From the NCBI GenBank assembly GCA_010093515.1, contig MU001683.1, positions 250,084 through 314,083 of the forward strand: 64,000 bases of DNA, in the 5' to 3' direction. Positions within the stretch are counted from its first letter, which is position 1, and every line of letters begins with the position of its first letter. The notes under the pieces are model-generated. The model saw only the letters and a list, made by a program, of their open reading frames with translations, searched no databases and was not told the DNA's origin. Position numbers and translations under genes: made by a program. This DNA is from Lineolata rhizophorae. Taxonomy: Eukaryota; Ascomycota; Dothideomycetes; Lineolatales; Lineolataceae. Positions 12,601 to 24,100 of the stretch are shown here, piece by piece.

Positions 12601-15600
12601 ACACCATAGAATGCGACTATTAGACGATTTTGCAGCCACCTTAAAGCCCTTGCTTGCTAGCCATCCCCGCTCACAGCAGATATTAAGGTTTGCGCCAGGC
12701 CGATCACCTCTTTCGCCGCACGCGGCCAGCTGCGGTGGAAGGGGCTGGAAGTCGACGGGAGGGGTAGGTAATGGCCAAACCTTAAACCAGGACCCCGCGA
12801 CACCAGCGGGCCAACGATGTCGCTCGCAGCTCACACCCCTCCACCGCCCCTCAACACCAACCGTCCGGTTTGACTTTCGATGTCCCCTTCATCCAAGCTT
12901 CTACGCTGCATCTGCGGTCCAAACCGTTGTCCGAACCCTCGTCATACTCGTCAGCTTAAAATTGCGGGTCCCCTTTCCACTGACCCTCCCCCTCTTCCTC
13001 CAATCCCTGGCTTCCAACCCAAAATTTTCAGTTCGCACCTACTAGGTGCTGCGTCAGTCCTCGCAAGCATGTTCCCCATCCCCCAAGAGTCCAAGACGAT
13101 CAGGCCAAAGCGCCCTGAACCTCAAGTAAACTCTGTCGTCGTTCCACTTCAAAAAAAAAAAATACACTGACGAAGGCACATACAACGCAGGCTGGCAACA
13201 TGCTCTTTCGCGTACTCACGCGCACACATACGCCATCGGCTTTTAACTAACGAGCGACAACGACAGACCTTGAGTATGCATGATCGCCAGAATGCTTTAG
13301 GGCTGGCCCGGTCCGAGACCCCGAAGCCACGAGCCACGTTTCCCCTTATCACCACCGTTTTGTGATGTTCGCAAGATCCGCCCGGCCGGTCGATCATGAC
13401 GCGGGGTCTTGTTTGCTGCTGCGATGTTCGCTGTCGCGGTTTTCAGGCGCCCGTTGCGACTCAGAGCGGGTGGCGAGGCATTGATTGAGTCTTTGACTTG
13501 CCAAGCAGGGGCACTTCGTGACTCGAGTGGGAATATTAAGTTTGCCTAGAGACATTCGTCACGTCCACCTCGCCGGCCGCTACCTGTTAAGAGCGCCGGG
13601 GTACCTTCAGCTTTTCGTTTCGACACTTCCGCCACACCGAGATTCAGCCTCGCCCGGTTGTGCAGCTTTTCGAACCGGCTGGTGCTGGGTGTGCACGGCC
13701 CCGCCTGTGCCGCGCCGCGGCGGAGGTGACGAAACGTCAAGAGCTCTGTCCATGGAGTTGCCAGGGTTCGACCCCGCTGCTGCTGCCGGGCTCCTGCTGC
13801 TGCGACGTTTGACATATGAGACCCTTGGACATAACAGATCGAACGAGCCCCAGTCCAATCATCGTCATGGCTTTGCTGCTGCGGCCATGGATGATTGCGA
13901 CATTGCGGCGATGCGCAAAAGGACCTGGGAGGGCAGCAGGGCACACTCTGTCGGCAGCCAGGCATCGTGGCCATAATTCCAGCTGGATATGAATGTAGCA
14001 ATATCATCGATAATATTTCAATTGGGAGGAGAAACCACGAAGATCCTCCGCAAAACGTAGTCGAGGCGGTTATTACTAGGTCGATCCCATCTATCCATCC
14101 GCGTACTTCTCTTCTTTTCCCTCTGCTTCCGGTCCACTTACTAGCCATTGTTGGTGGCTGTTGGATTCCAAACTTTCTTCGTGAATCGCTACCGGCCGGA
14201 GACGCTCACTCCACGCGTGGAGGCAGTGCTCTTCGAAACACCGGCCCAACGTACCACCGCAGCGCGGAGGTGGCGCGGCAGAACGCCACGCCGTCTCGAG
14301 CGCAAGCCATTTGCTAGTCAGCCAGCAAGTAAGCCAACGCGACTCGAGAACGAGCGAGCCTGCAGACGCACAACGCGGAGCGGGCGGGTAGAATCGAACT
14401 TGATGAAAAAGGGGATGTTACGCAACGCATGCGCCCTGGGTGCCACAAGCCCTACATACATACGGAGCTACATATGAGTAACGAAGTACATGCATACATG
14501 CTTCGAGTCGCGGCCGCCCATCTAAACTTAATTTCTCCCCGACAGGGCTGCGGACTGGGGTGCGAACTCTCTCAGCCTGGCGCTTGCGCTGTGCGACGGC
14601 GGTGCCGACAGGGCTGCAGTAGAGTGGGCGCGTCATAGTGATGAAGTTCCCAGAAGGTTGTGAAATAGAAAGAGGGGTTTCTTAATATTTTGTAGCTAGG
14701 TAGTTTAATCTTTCTAGGTACCTAGACTAGGGTAAGTGAGTGAGGGCAGTGTGCCAGTCAGTCCGCAGTGAACGCGCGAGTGAATTGCGGGCGCCGCAGC
14801 CAGGCCGGTGGCCGCTGCTGTGCACCTGCGAGAGCGGGCCGAGCCAGCTGGCAGCTTGCTCGCTAGGTAGGCCGCCGGACAGTCCGCATGACAGCAAGTT
14901 CTCGACGGTGAGGAGCCTCGTGCTCCTCTGCAGAAGACGCGGCTTGGCCCAGTACACAGTGCAGTCCCGCTCGTCGCCTAAGTACGTTGCATATGCACGT
15001 ACGTTTTCAATTTCTGCCTGCAGCGCTGCAGCGACGCCCTTTGTACCTACATAGGCACCACAGGTGCCTAGGCGATTGGGCCATTGTTTTCGCTCCGGGG
15101 AGAGGCCCAGTCAGGGCGCAGAAGTTCGCCGTGTGAATTCTACGGTCTTCCAATCGGGATCGTGCTAGCAAAGGTTGTTCGCTCGCCCTCGCAAGCACCG
15201 CGCCAGTCCGATACCTAGGTAGCTCCGTCCCACTCATCAACGCACGCAAATACCCCCGACCTGTCGACCATCACAGCCATCACTTCTGCCTACATACCTA
15301 GGTCCCTTCCTTCCTGCCCACGCTGCGCCCATCGCACATCGCACCACGCGCCACCGCACACGCGATCAACCGATCGACCGGCCCCCCCTCCCTCCCACCC
15401 GCCCATCATCCCAGATTCCTCCTTGCATCACTCTCCCACCCCTCTCCCCCCCACTCCATCCACCGACCGATCACCCCGCCACCAATCCTGCCGCCCAGCC
15501 GCCCAAACCAACCAAGCACCACCAGGCGCGTTCCGCCCCCCGGGCGCCGCGCGATCCGAACTTTCGGTCAGCTCAGCGCCCGCAAGGACGGTCCTTGCTG

Positions 15601-17235
15601 CGGGGAACGGGCGACGTGTGATGGACGGGCGCGACCAAGGGAGATCCGCAGGCGGATCCGCCGGGTGAACTGACAGGTGCGAGAGAAATAAGGCGCCGGG
15701 CTCGCAGGGGTATTGTAGCGCGGTGTGGCGCGGAGGGGGTTCTGGGCCGCCCGGGCGAGGAGGGATGGGCTGGGGTGCGGCGCGCGGATGTGGACGGAGG
15801 ACTAGAAATTCCAATTGTCGAGGAGCAACGCAGCTCGGCCCTGCCCCGCGTTTGTTTTGACGCGGGCAGGTATGAGCGCTTTGGCTACCGGATGTGCGGC
15901 TGGCTCAATAATGTACGTAGGAGAGGGAGGGCACAGCAATATGTGGGCCGGAAATTGCACGTCGAGCGCGAGGTGCTGCTCCTGGGCACTACAGCGGGCG
16001 GCCTCGCGCGACAATCTCCTCCGCACCCTTTGCGCAGTTTCGCCCATCAACATATGGTGATCACGAATAATTGGAAGGATTCAATCAATATGTGAGCGCA
16101 GCATTGTCCTCTTGTTCATATTGTTGCATTGGTTTGCTACCGAGACAGAAGGCAGAGCAAGGGAATGGTAAATACACACAAAGGGAAATAAGATGATGGG
16201 GATAATTGGGAGGCGCGCAACCAACAAAACCAACAGATATGAAAAAAAGGAGTTTTGTGCCTCCCTCGTCTGGGTAGCTCGCGCTGTGCGACGCAGGGCG
16301 GTTTGCAGGGTGGTATCATCGAGATCTATGTTGCGTGTATACAACGACAAAACAAGTAGGACTCAAAAAAAAAAAAAAACACAGAAAAAGCCGCCGACCT
16401 CCAAAGTCACACTAATTCCCAACCCTCTTCCTACAGAACCGACAAAACGGGAGAAAAAAAGAGAGGCCTCGAACTGTTTTTCAACGCCACGAGCTCTGGT
16501 GAATAAAAAAAAATCGCACAAGTGAGAAAGGTGACAGGGCCGTGTCGCCAATGACGTCCACCAGTCGTAACCCGTGCAGGTAGATGGGCAGCAGACGAAG
16601 CAAGGAAAGTTAGACACAAGGATGGGCTTCCTCCGAGGCGACAGATCAACAAAAGAAAAAAGAAAATAAAAGGGACAAGTAGATCAAAGGGAAGGGACAG
16701 TACCAGCGGTAGGACATGTTCGGACAAATATTTTCTTTTTTAACACTGTACAGGGGTTGAGAAAGCATAAACCAACATGACGGGTCGTTAAAAGCAAAAA
16801 AACAAGGCAAATCAGAGATCGGTGGCGGGATCTTTATGAGATGGCCGGACGGCGATGCGACGAGCCGTGCGTGGGCCGCGGCCAACCGCGGTGGCGCACG
16901 CGGGAAAGTCGAGCCAACTATAGCGACAATGGCCGACAGGATAAGCATTTGGTATCTCCGAAAAAACGTGGGGCCGTTTGACAGCGAGGAAAAAAAAAAA
17001 AAAAAAAGAAATTTCAGAATAAAAAGGAGTTGCTTAGAAAAAAGAAAAAAAAAAAGGAATGAGAGTCAGGGACCCTGATCCACGCTTCCCACGTTTCCCA
17101 TGTCACCGTGGGAAAAACGAGTGGGAGTCAATGGTGACGACGTGGCTGAGAACAACGCCTCACCCTTCCTTTCCGTTTTCCGCCTTTGCTTTTTCCCGTG
17201 CCCCTTCCTTCCCTTCCCTACCCTTTTCCCTGTTT
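12601..17235. other. Intergenic, with AGGTACCT/CCTAGG palindromes and A-tracts
   Basis: No gene supported. A 200-codon minus frame at 13546-14148 has no domain. 14.7-15.3 kb carries palindromes (TAGGTACCTA at 14715-14724, TACCTAGGTA at 15212-15221) and 15.3-15.5 kb is C/T-rich like a fungal promoter, but no gene follows it. 16.3-17.1 kb is rich in poly-A and A/G runs and is probably the 3' flank of the scaffold gene that ends at 17236 on the minus strand. Confidence 0.45.
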
Positions 17236-20200
17236 TCACACCTCCTCCATGAGCGCCTGCTCGTCACCGGCCTCGCGCCACTCGCGGCAGCGCTCCGCCA
17301 GCCGCTTCACGCCGGCGATGCGCTCCGCCCACAGCGACTCGGACGGGGTCCGGAACGTGTAGCCACGCTGGGTGCTGATGACGCCGATGGCCTGCAGCAC
17401 CGCCTTGCGCGAGTCGCGCCCGAAGACGGCCGGCTGGTCGATCCACTCGAGTGACGCGTTGAGCTCCGTGTCGAGCGCCGCCATAGTAGTCGCGTCGATG
17501 CCGGCCGCGGGGCTGAAGCCGCCGTCCGAGTGCGGCGGCGACGGCGTGCGCCGCGGCGGCGGAGGCGGCGGCGGGGCCATCATGTCGCCGCTTTCGTTCG
17601 TCGGCGACGCGCCGCTGCCGAGGCCATTCGAGCCGATGGGGCTGTTGGCCGGCCGGCTGGTGGCGCTGTTCGGAGGCAAGGGCGGGAGGCTGCCCTTGCC
17701 TAGGCCGCGGAGGATGGTGCGCGTCTCGCGCAGCAAGTGCTGAGCGCGCTCGTGCTGGCCGCGAGAAACGAGCGTGAGCGCGCGAGTCAGCATGTCGGAA
17801 GTAAGGAGTTCCATGCGCCTTTGCACGACCGAGGGATGAGGTGGAATCGGCGGGGTAGGTGGCCGTCCGTTGTTCCGAGCCTTGGAGACTGCCGGAAGCA
17901 TCGTGATCGCCAAGAGGGACGGCCGCGGCAAGTGTGCGAGCGAGCCTTCCCGCAGAATGTCGCCGTAGGTGAGGTCCGCTTGAATCAGTGGCACCTCCTC
18001 GACGCTGGAGACGCGCTGGTCATCTTGCTCGAGCGGCCCGCCAAGGGCCTCTAGGCCGGACACAATGGTCTCCCAGGGATCCTGCGGGAGCTGCTCGGGC
18101 GACGCACTGTCAGGCGAAATCGCCAACTGGACAAGGATATCTGCGGGGAATGTCAGTCATGCTATGCGTGAATCGTTTATGCTGCTAGTCATTTTTGTGC
18201 GTGTTTCGCCCGTACCTCTTTTGTCGCCAAACCTCAAATCACCGAGCGCAGCCTCAGCGTCGCGGCCCGTGGCACGTTTGGTGATCTGCAAAGCCCCACT
18301 AATTTTGACAAATTTAGCAGGGGACCCTTCGGGCAGGCGCAGCTTGAGCTTGACGTTCTGGTGTGAAGTCGTTTGCAAAGCGCCGAGGCAGCCCGCGACG
18401 CATTCGCGGAGCATCATCCAGTCCTTGACGTAGGTGTAGCTAGCCTTCGTACGAGTCGAAAGTTCAATCATCGTGTCCGGCTTGTGCGTGAGGCCAAGGC
18501 CGAAAGAATGGATGGTGACCCTGAAACACCGTGGTTAGTTTGAGGTCCGTGTAACATGCCATGTGGCACGCGGCGAGCAGGGGTGCTGGATGGGACGGTG
18601 GTTTTAACGAAAGTTTGGTGTGGTACGTACTTGGCGGCCTCAGCCCTTGAAACGACGAAGTCCACGCTCTCCGCGTCGGAAGTGGACGAGTCGCTGATGA
18701 GCAAAATGCTTGACAACGGGTTGGACGACTTCCGCTGCATGAGCAAATCCATCGCGACATTGGCGCCTTCCACAACGTCGGCGCGTAGGCTCTTCTGTCC
18801 AACTGGTCGGATAGACTCTAGAATCTTCGACCACCCAGGCCACGCCTTGGTGGTCATTCCGACGACCGGAACGCCGCCGCCGCTGGAGCCAAAGGTAACC
18901 AAGCCCATGCGATCGCGCTCGCCAAGGCTCGTCACCAAAAATTTCAGCGCATCGCGCAAGAGAGAAATCTTTAGGCCTTGCATCGACGAAGATACAGGAA
19001 TAACCACGACGATGTCGATAGGCACATGGACAGAGGTGGGCAGCCTTGCATCGGGCATACCATGGCGGGAGTTAGTGTACTCCGTCGGAGCGGTCACATT
19101 TGACCTCGCAGCGCCGTATGAAGAGTGCAGCGAGGAACTGCGCTTGTTTCGCGACGCCCGGTAGTCCTCTTCGTCGGTGCCGGAGTTGTCATGGTCGAAG
19201 TCGGGCGGCCTCGTATCGAGAGTGTTGATGTCCAGCAAAGCGCGCCTCCAGATCTCAAGCTGGCTGCGATTCTGGAACTGCAGGTGGAACGAAGGCAGCT
19301 CGGCGACGGAAAGGCTCAGCGTAAGAATGGCATCCTCGGGGTTAGATTCGACCCGCTTGAGGTGCTTCTTGATCAGAATGGAGCCCTTGAGATTGCACCT
19401 AGGCTTGCGCTGCGTCATCGACTCAGAGCCATCCCAATGCAGGCCCTGTGCATTCTTTTTCTCCTTGACGCAGATCAACATTTCCGAAAACAGGTAGCAT
19501 TCGAGCTCCTGCCACGACTGGCGGTCCTTGCCGACGCGCACGTGCCCGTGCAGCCGAAGCTTGCCGAATCTGTGCATTATTAGCAGAACGCACGGATTGC
19601 AAGAGTCGCTCCTGCCAACTGCAGGAATAATAGTCGAACGTACCTCGAAAAATCAAGACCGTGCCAGTTATCAACGCGCCCGTGCAGATCTTCAGTTAGC
19701 TCGTCCAACACCTCGGGCGGTTCGTAGGGTATCTCAAAAGCACGGTGGTGGGCGGGCGGGGGGGACTTCGCGCGCGAGTAGCCGTCAATCGAGGGGAGTG
19801 GGGGCGCGACGCGAATGTCCTCGGGGTCCGGGCGCCAGTTCCGCTCCACCACCTCCACCGTGACGAGACAGGTCAGGCTCTGCTGCTGACGCGACCGGCT
19901 CAGGGTCGGGAATTCGCTCCGCACCGTCACGGTCGGAGCGGGAATGGGATTCCGCAAAATCGCGCGCGGGCTGCTGAGGCTCGTCTCCATGGATTGGACG
20001 TCGAAATCGTGGCGCCTGCCGCTAGGAGGCATGTGCGGCTCGAAATCGGCCGAGGATGCGATGCCGCCCGTGGTGCCGCTGTCGTTCCTTGCATGGCTGC
20101 GGCCGTGGGCGCCGGTCCCCATGGGCTCGTTCATGGTGTGGCCAGTCTCGCGGCTGTCTCGGTAGCCTCCGCCTTGGCGGACATCCGGCGCGGAATGGTG

Positions 20201-20261
20201 GCGATCCCACGAAGGCGCAGAGGCATGGGACGGCATGTGCTGATGGTGCGGCCGCTGCTGT

Positions 20262-20293
<32 letters not shown>

Positions 20294-21128
20294 CTGCTGT
20301 TGGCCGCTCTTCCCGGGTGGCGGGACCGCGCGTGGCTCGGTAACTTGCACCGAACGCACAAACGAGCTGAGCTTCTCTTTTGGGAAGTTAGCCAACAGAC
20401 GAGGTGCGTGGGATTGGACGCCACCTACCGATGTCGAGAACGTTGCCGCCGCGACTGGAGTCCAGTCCTAGCGACTGATCGCACGACGGGCATGTCTGCG
20501 ACTCGAACTCGCGGATGTACTCGTAGAAGCACGCCTCGTGGCAGACGTGCGCGCACGAGAGCTGCAGGATGCGCTCGCCCTTGAGCGTGTGCTCGAGAGG
20601 CTCCTCGCAAACGGCGCACTCGACGCCGATGAAGGTCCTCTCGCGCCGCGTCCGCGACCGGTCAAGGTCCAGAACACCAGCCATGCCTCTGCTGGAGCGC
20701 GGGAAGGGAGGTGACGATGGCCGAACCGCCTTGGACAACGCAGGACGGCCGCCTTCGAGGCGCGCGTGGTCCGACTGGCGGGATTGCGGGCGGAAGCCTG
20801 GAGTTTCGGTGAGATTCTGGTCAGAGAAGAGACCGCGAAACAGGCGAAAGTGAGGCCGGTGCTGGTGGTGCGGCTGCTGCGGATCGCCCAAGGCAAGGTG
20901 CGAGGGAGGAATACTGGATTGGCTCTGGGAAGGCTGGTGGTTGAAGTCGACGGCGCGGTGCTTCTTGCCGGAGGGCGTCTTCTGGCGAGCGTTGCTCCCG
21001 AGGAGGCCAAGCGAGTAGAGGTTGTTTTCGAGGCTGGCCGAGTTGAAGTCCCTCGGGCCTTGGTGGTGAGGAAGATGAGGCAGAGACGACATGGAGATCT
21101 GGGGGCCCGGCAGGGAGGGTAGGAGCAA
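17236..21128 (-). CDS. Ste5/Far1-like RING-PH-VWA scaffold protein
   Basis: Five exons: 21128-20429, 20376-19644, 19569-18631, 18520-18216, 18140-17236. They sum to 3582 nt (1193 aa). A C3HC4-type RING lies near residues 171-216 (CAVCEEPLEH..CAHVCHEAC..CPSC). A poly-Gln tract and disordered Ser/Pro stretches follow. A PH domain starts near 479 (FGKLRLHGHVRVGKDRQSW) and a von Willebrand A domain near 659 (VPIDIVVVIPVSSSMQGLK). The C-terminus has a Pro-rich run of about eight and a helical tail. RING, PH and VWA in this order is the architecture of yeast Ste5 and Far1, which tether pheromone MAP-kinase or polarity modules at the membrane; the role here is inferred. The first MIDAS Asp is replaced by Pro (PVSSS), so metal binding may be lost. 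A later start at 21092 is possible. Confidence 0.88.
20254..20302 (-). repeat. CAG/CAA tract coding poly-Gln in scaffold gene
   Basis: A trinucleotide tract, CTG/TTG on the plus strand, encodes about 16 Gln between the RING and PH domains of the scaffold protein. Interrupting CAA codons suggest a tract kept in frame. Such tracts often vary in length between strains. Confidence 0.9.
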
Positions 21129-24100
21129 TTGAAGGGTTGGATGGGTCCCCTCAGGGAAGCTTGGGCATCTGAATGCCGAGCTAGGGTGACGGGTGGCCGG
21201 CGGCCCTAGCTAGAAGGTCGACGAAGAGCTGGTCTGCCGAAGAATTGGAATGGCGCCGAGGCAAGTGCAACGCGTGCAGAAGGGGAAGCACGGCGCGCTA
21301 GCTCAACTAATAGGGAGATTTGAGGTGGAGCGGTTTGGTCGGAGGCAAGTGAGCTTCCTTGTGCGGGGGGATGGCCCAGTCGCGGGACCCGGGCACGGCG
21401 AGACTATATCCACCATGGCGCGGCGGGCGGGCGGCGGACGCTGCGCAATGAGCGCAAGGGCAAGGGCCAGAGGCCGGGGGCGTGCGCAGAGGCCAGGGCG
21501 CAACGCCTTCGGCGCCGGCCAGGGGAGCCGGGCGAGGGGCCAGGGACGAGGGTCCTTGGGCGGCGGGCAGGGGGCCCGGTCGCGTCGGGTCCTGGCCCTG
21601 GGCCCCGGCTTGAACGCCCCGGGCGCGCCCCCTCCCCTCCCCCTCGCTCCCCGGTGGTCAGTGGCGCCGTGGAGGGCGACAGACTCCCCTGGCAGCCCGG
21701 GCGCTGCGCTCGTGGATGTGGCGTGCCCGCGAGCCCACGCCCCCCAGAAGCTCCCCCGTTGCACAAAGCGTCCTGCAACCACCGCTCTCCGTGCCCGGAA
21801 GCACCAGCCCCAGCGCCAACGCCAGCGCCATCCTCCTCCGTCGTTCTCCTCGGCCTTTTTTTTTTTCCTCCTCTCGCGCCCGCGGACGCCGTGCGACCTG
21901 CCAGGTAGGTCTGGCACTCTATCTGTATCCCTCGCTGACACCGACGCTCCCTCGACTCCGTCTCCTGTCTTCGGCGCACATCCCGCAACCCTCTGCTTCT
22001 GCTAGAAAAGCAACCTTCGGGATTTTCGCTGGCCAATTTCACGTTACCCACTTTGTGCGAGCCGTGCGGGCAAGGCGGCGTTCGCGGAGCAGGGCCGCCA
22101 AGAAGGACCGGACGGCCACTCGCCCACCCGCGGTAGCGGCTCCCTACTACGTACTATCGTGCATCTAGCCTAGATCGCTTCAGTAGCTCCGAATAGCTAG
22201 GCGTTGCTGCCTAGGGAACTTCTCAAACCAACTACCTCCTGGAAACACGTCGAATCACTCCCGGACTTGTGCAAGTGGTGCATGAAGGCTACGCTCTGCC
22301 CGCAGTGTCACGGCTCGTTGTACCATCTACATACCTAGGTAGACGAGATTCTCGTCTCCCTATAGACAGACGCTTTGTGCTGTTCTGGTGGGGAGTCCTT
22401 ACGTATAAGAAAGCAAGGGGCCCTGTTTGTGCTCATTATTTTCAGTCAGTTTGCGCATATTTTGTGCAAGAGCCGGCGCTCAGTCCGGGCACTGTCACGA
22501 CAATTGAGCAGAGCCAGTTGCCTGCGGCGCTCTTTCTGTCGTGAGCGCGCCTTAATCGTTTGTCCTCTCCGTGTCTTTGGAGCCACTTAGCAAGCCTTCG
22601 TACTGTAAGCATGTCTACCTTATGGCGGCGCCACTCTCTTCCTGCGGCCTCGTCCGCAGCCTGGTGTCTCCCAGATGTCGCAGCGCCGGCGCCAGCCCAG
22701 CCGTGTCCCGCCGCTTCCCCGACGCGCCGGTCGTGACTCCATCGGCGGCTTCAGCAACGAGCACAATCGGGCCAGTCCGATGGCGTCTCCGCCCTACTCC
22801 GGGCGTGCTTCGACGCTGTTGAGTGGGCGCCGGCCCATGCGGCCACGCGCGACCGTCGTCCTCGGTACCGCCTGCTGCTCGGCTGCCCAGACAGCTTCCG
22901 GCTCTGCAGAACCGGGCCCGACGCCTCGCGGGGCGGGCGAGTTGTTGCGCAAAAACTCTCCCGCATGCGGGTGGGTTTGGGCGCCGCGGCTTTCGTAGCC
23001 CGCCCGGCCGTCGATGCCGACGGCGCACATACGTAGTAGGCACATGGCTTCCGCGGATACTTTTGCTAGCTCATTCGCCCAACCTGCCGTTCGTCCAAGA
23101 CGTTCGCCCTACATATTTCTCTCCCCTCTTCGCCAAACGAGACGGGCGGCACGTTTTCGGGCAAAGATCGACCCTGTTCTCGCGAGCTTCTTCAGAGCAA
23201 AGGTCGCGCGCAGAATCCCCCATTTCCCTCCGGCCCGTTGATGGGGGGCCCGTCGGCCCTATTGCGGATTGTGCCATCTCCCGAACACCCCCAAATCCCA
23301 TCAAATCCCCGAGCCCACGTTGCTCCCTCGCTCCTCGCTCTCCTCCGCACGTGGAGTCGGGAAGGCCGGCCGGCCGCTCATCGGTGGGATTCGCGCGGGC
23401 AAATCGGTGATTAGCGCTCGACTGGGTCCCACGTTACTTGCCACGCGCGACTCATCCTGCCGGCGCAGCTGGTAGGCGAATTCATGCGTCTTTGATCACC
23501 ATGATCCTCCGTGTGCGACCCTATGTAGAATGCCGTTGGGCCGGCAGCAGGGAATGCGCCATCGGGCGGCCTCATTGTACAGTACAATCAAAGCCAGCTA
23601 AGTACAATGACCTCCGGGCGACGCCGCAGTTTGCAAATTTGCCTTCCTAAGCGGGCAGTTGGCCCGCTTCGCCGTCAATGCGCGCGGCTTACAAAATGCT
23701 GCGCGACCTACGGGCCGCGAGCTACGACGACTTGAGCGCAAAGTTTGAAACCGTTGCTAAAGCCATGGGATTCTTCAGCCTTGATGCGGGCAGTCGTGCC
23801 AGCTTGCCAGCTAGTCACACCACAGCGCATGCGATTGCCCGGTGGCGCGTTTCCTGAACGACTTGCGTAGTACGTAGTACTTGCAGTCGGAGTCTGGACC
23901 GCCTGGGCAGATCGTCGCTTGAAACAGAATGACGTCGGCCGCATTATGCGCACCACTTCTACTTGGGCAGCTGCTGCTCAGTGAAGACCGGCTCGTCTGC
24001 TTTCGCGATTTTGCTGACGAAATCATCGCAATGCGGCACCGGGCAGTTCTCGCCTGATAGAGGTGCGGGTGATCGCCTCTCACGCGCAGATCACGAATCT

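Noticed and set aside
13760-13776. GGTTCGACCCC, resembling a tRNA B box
   Set aside because: No A box at the right distance and no acceptor or anticodon stem can be folded.
13546-14148. 200-codon minus-strand frame
   Set aside because: No recognisable family, and competing frames on the other strand are equally open.
21250-22005. 251-codon plus frame and 212-codon minus frame over the same DNA
   Set aside because: Arg/Gly/Pro-rich on both strands; more likely the promoter and leader of the scaffold gene.
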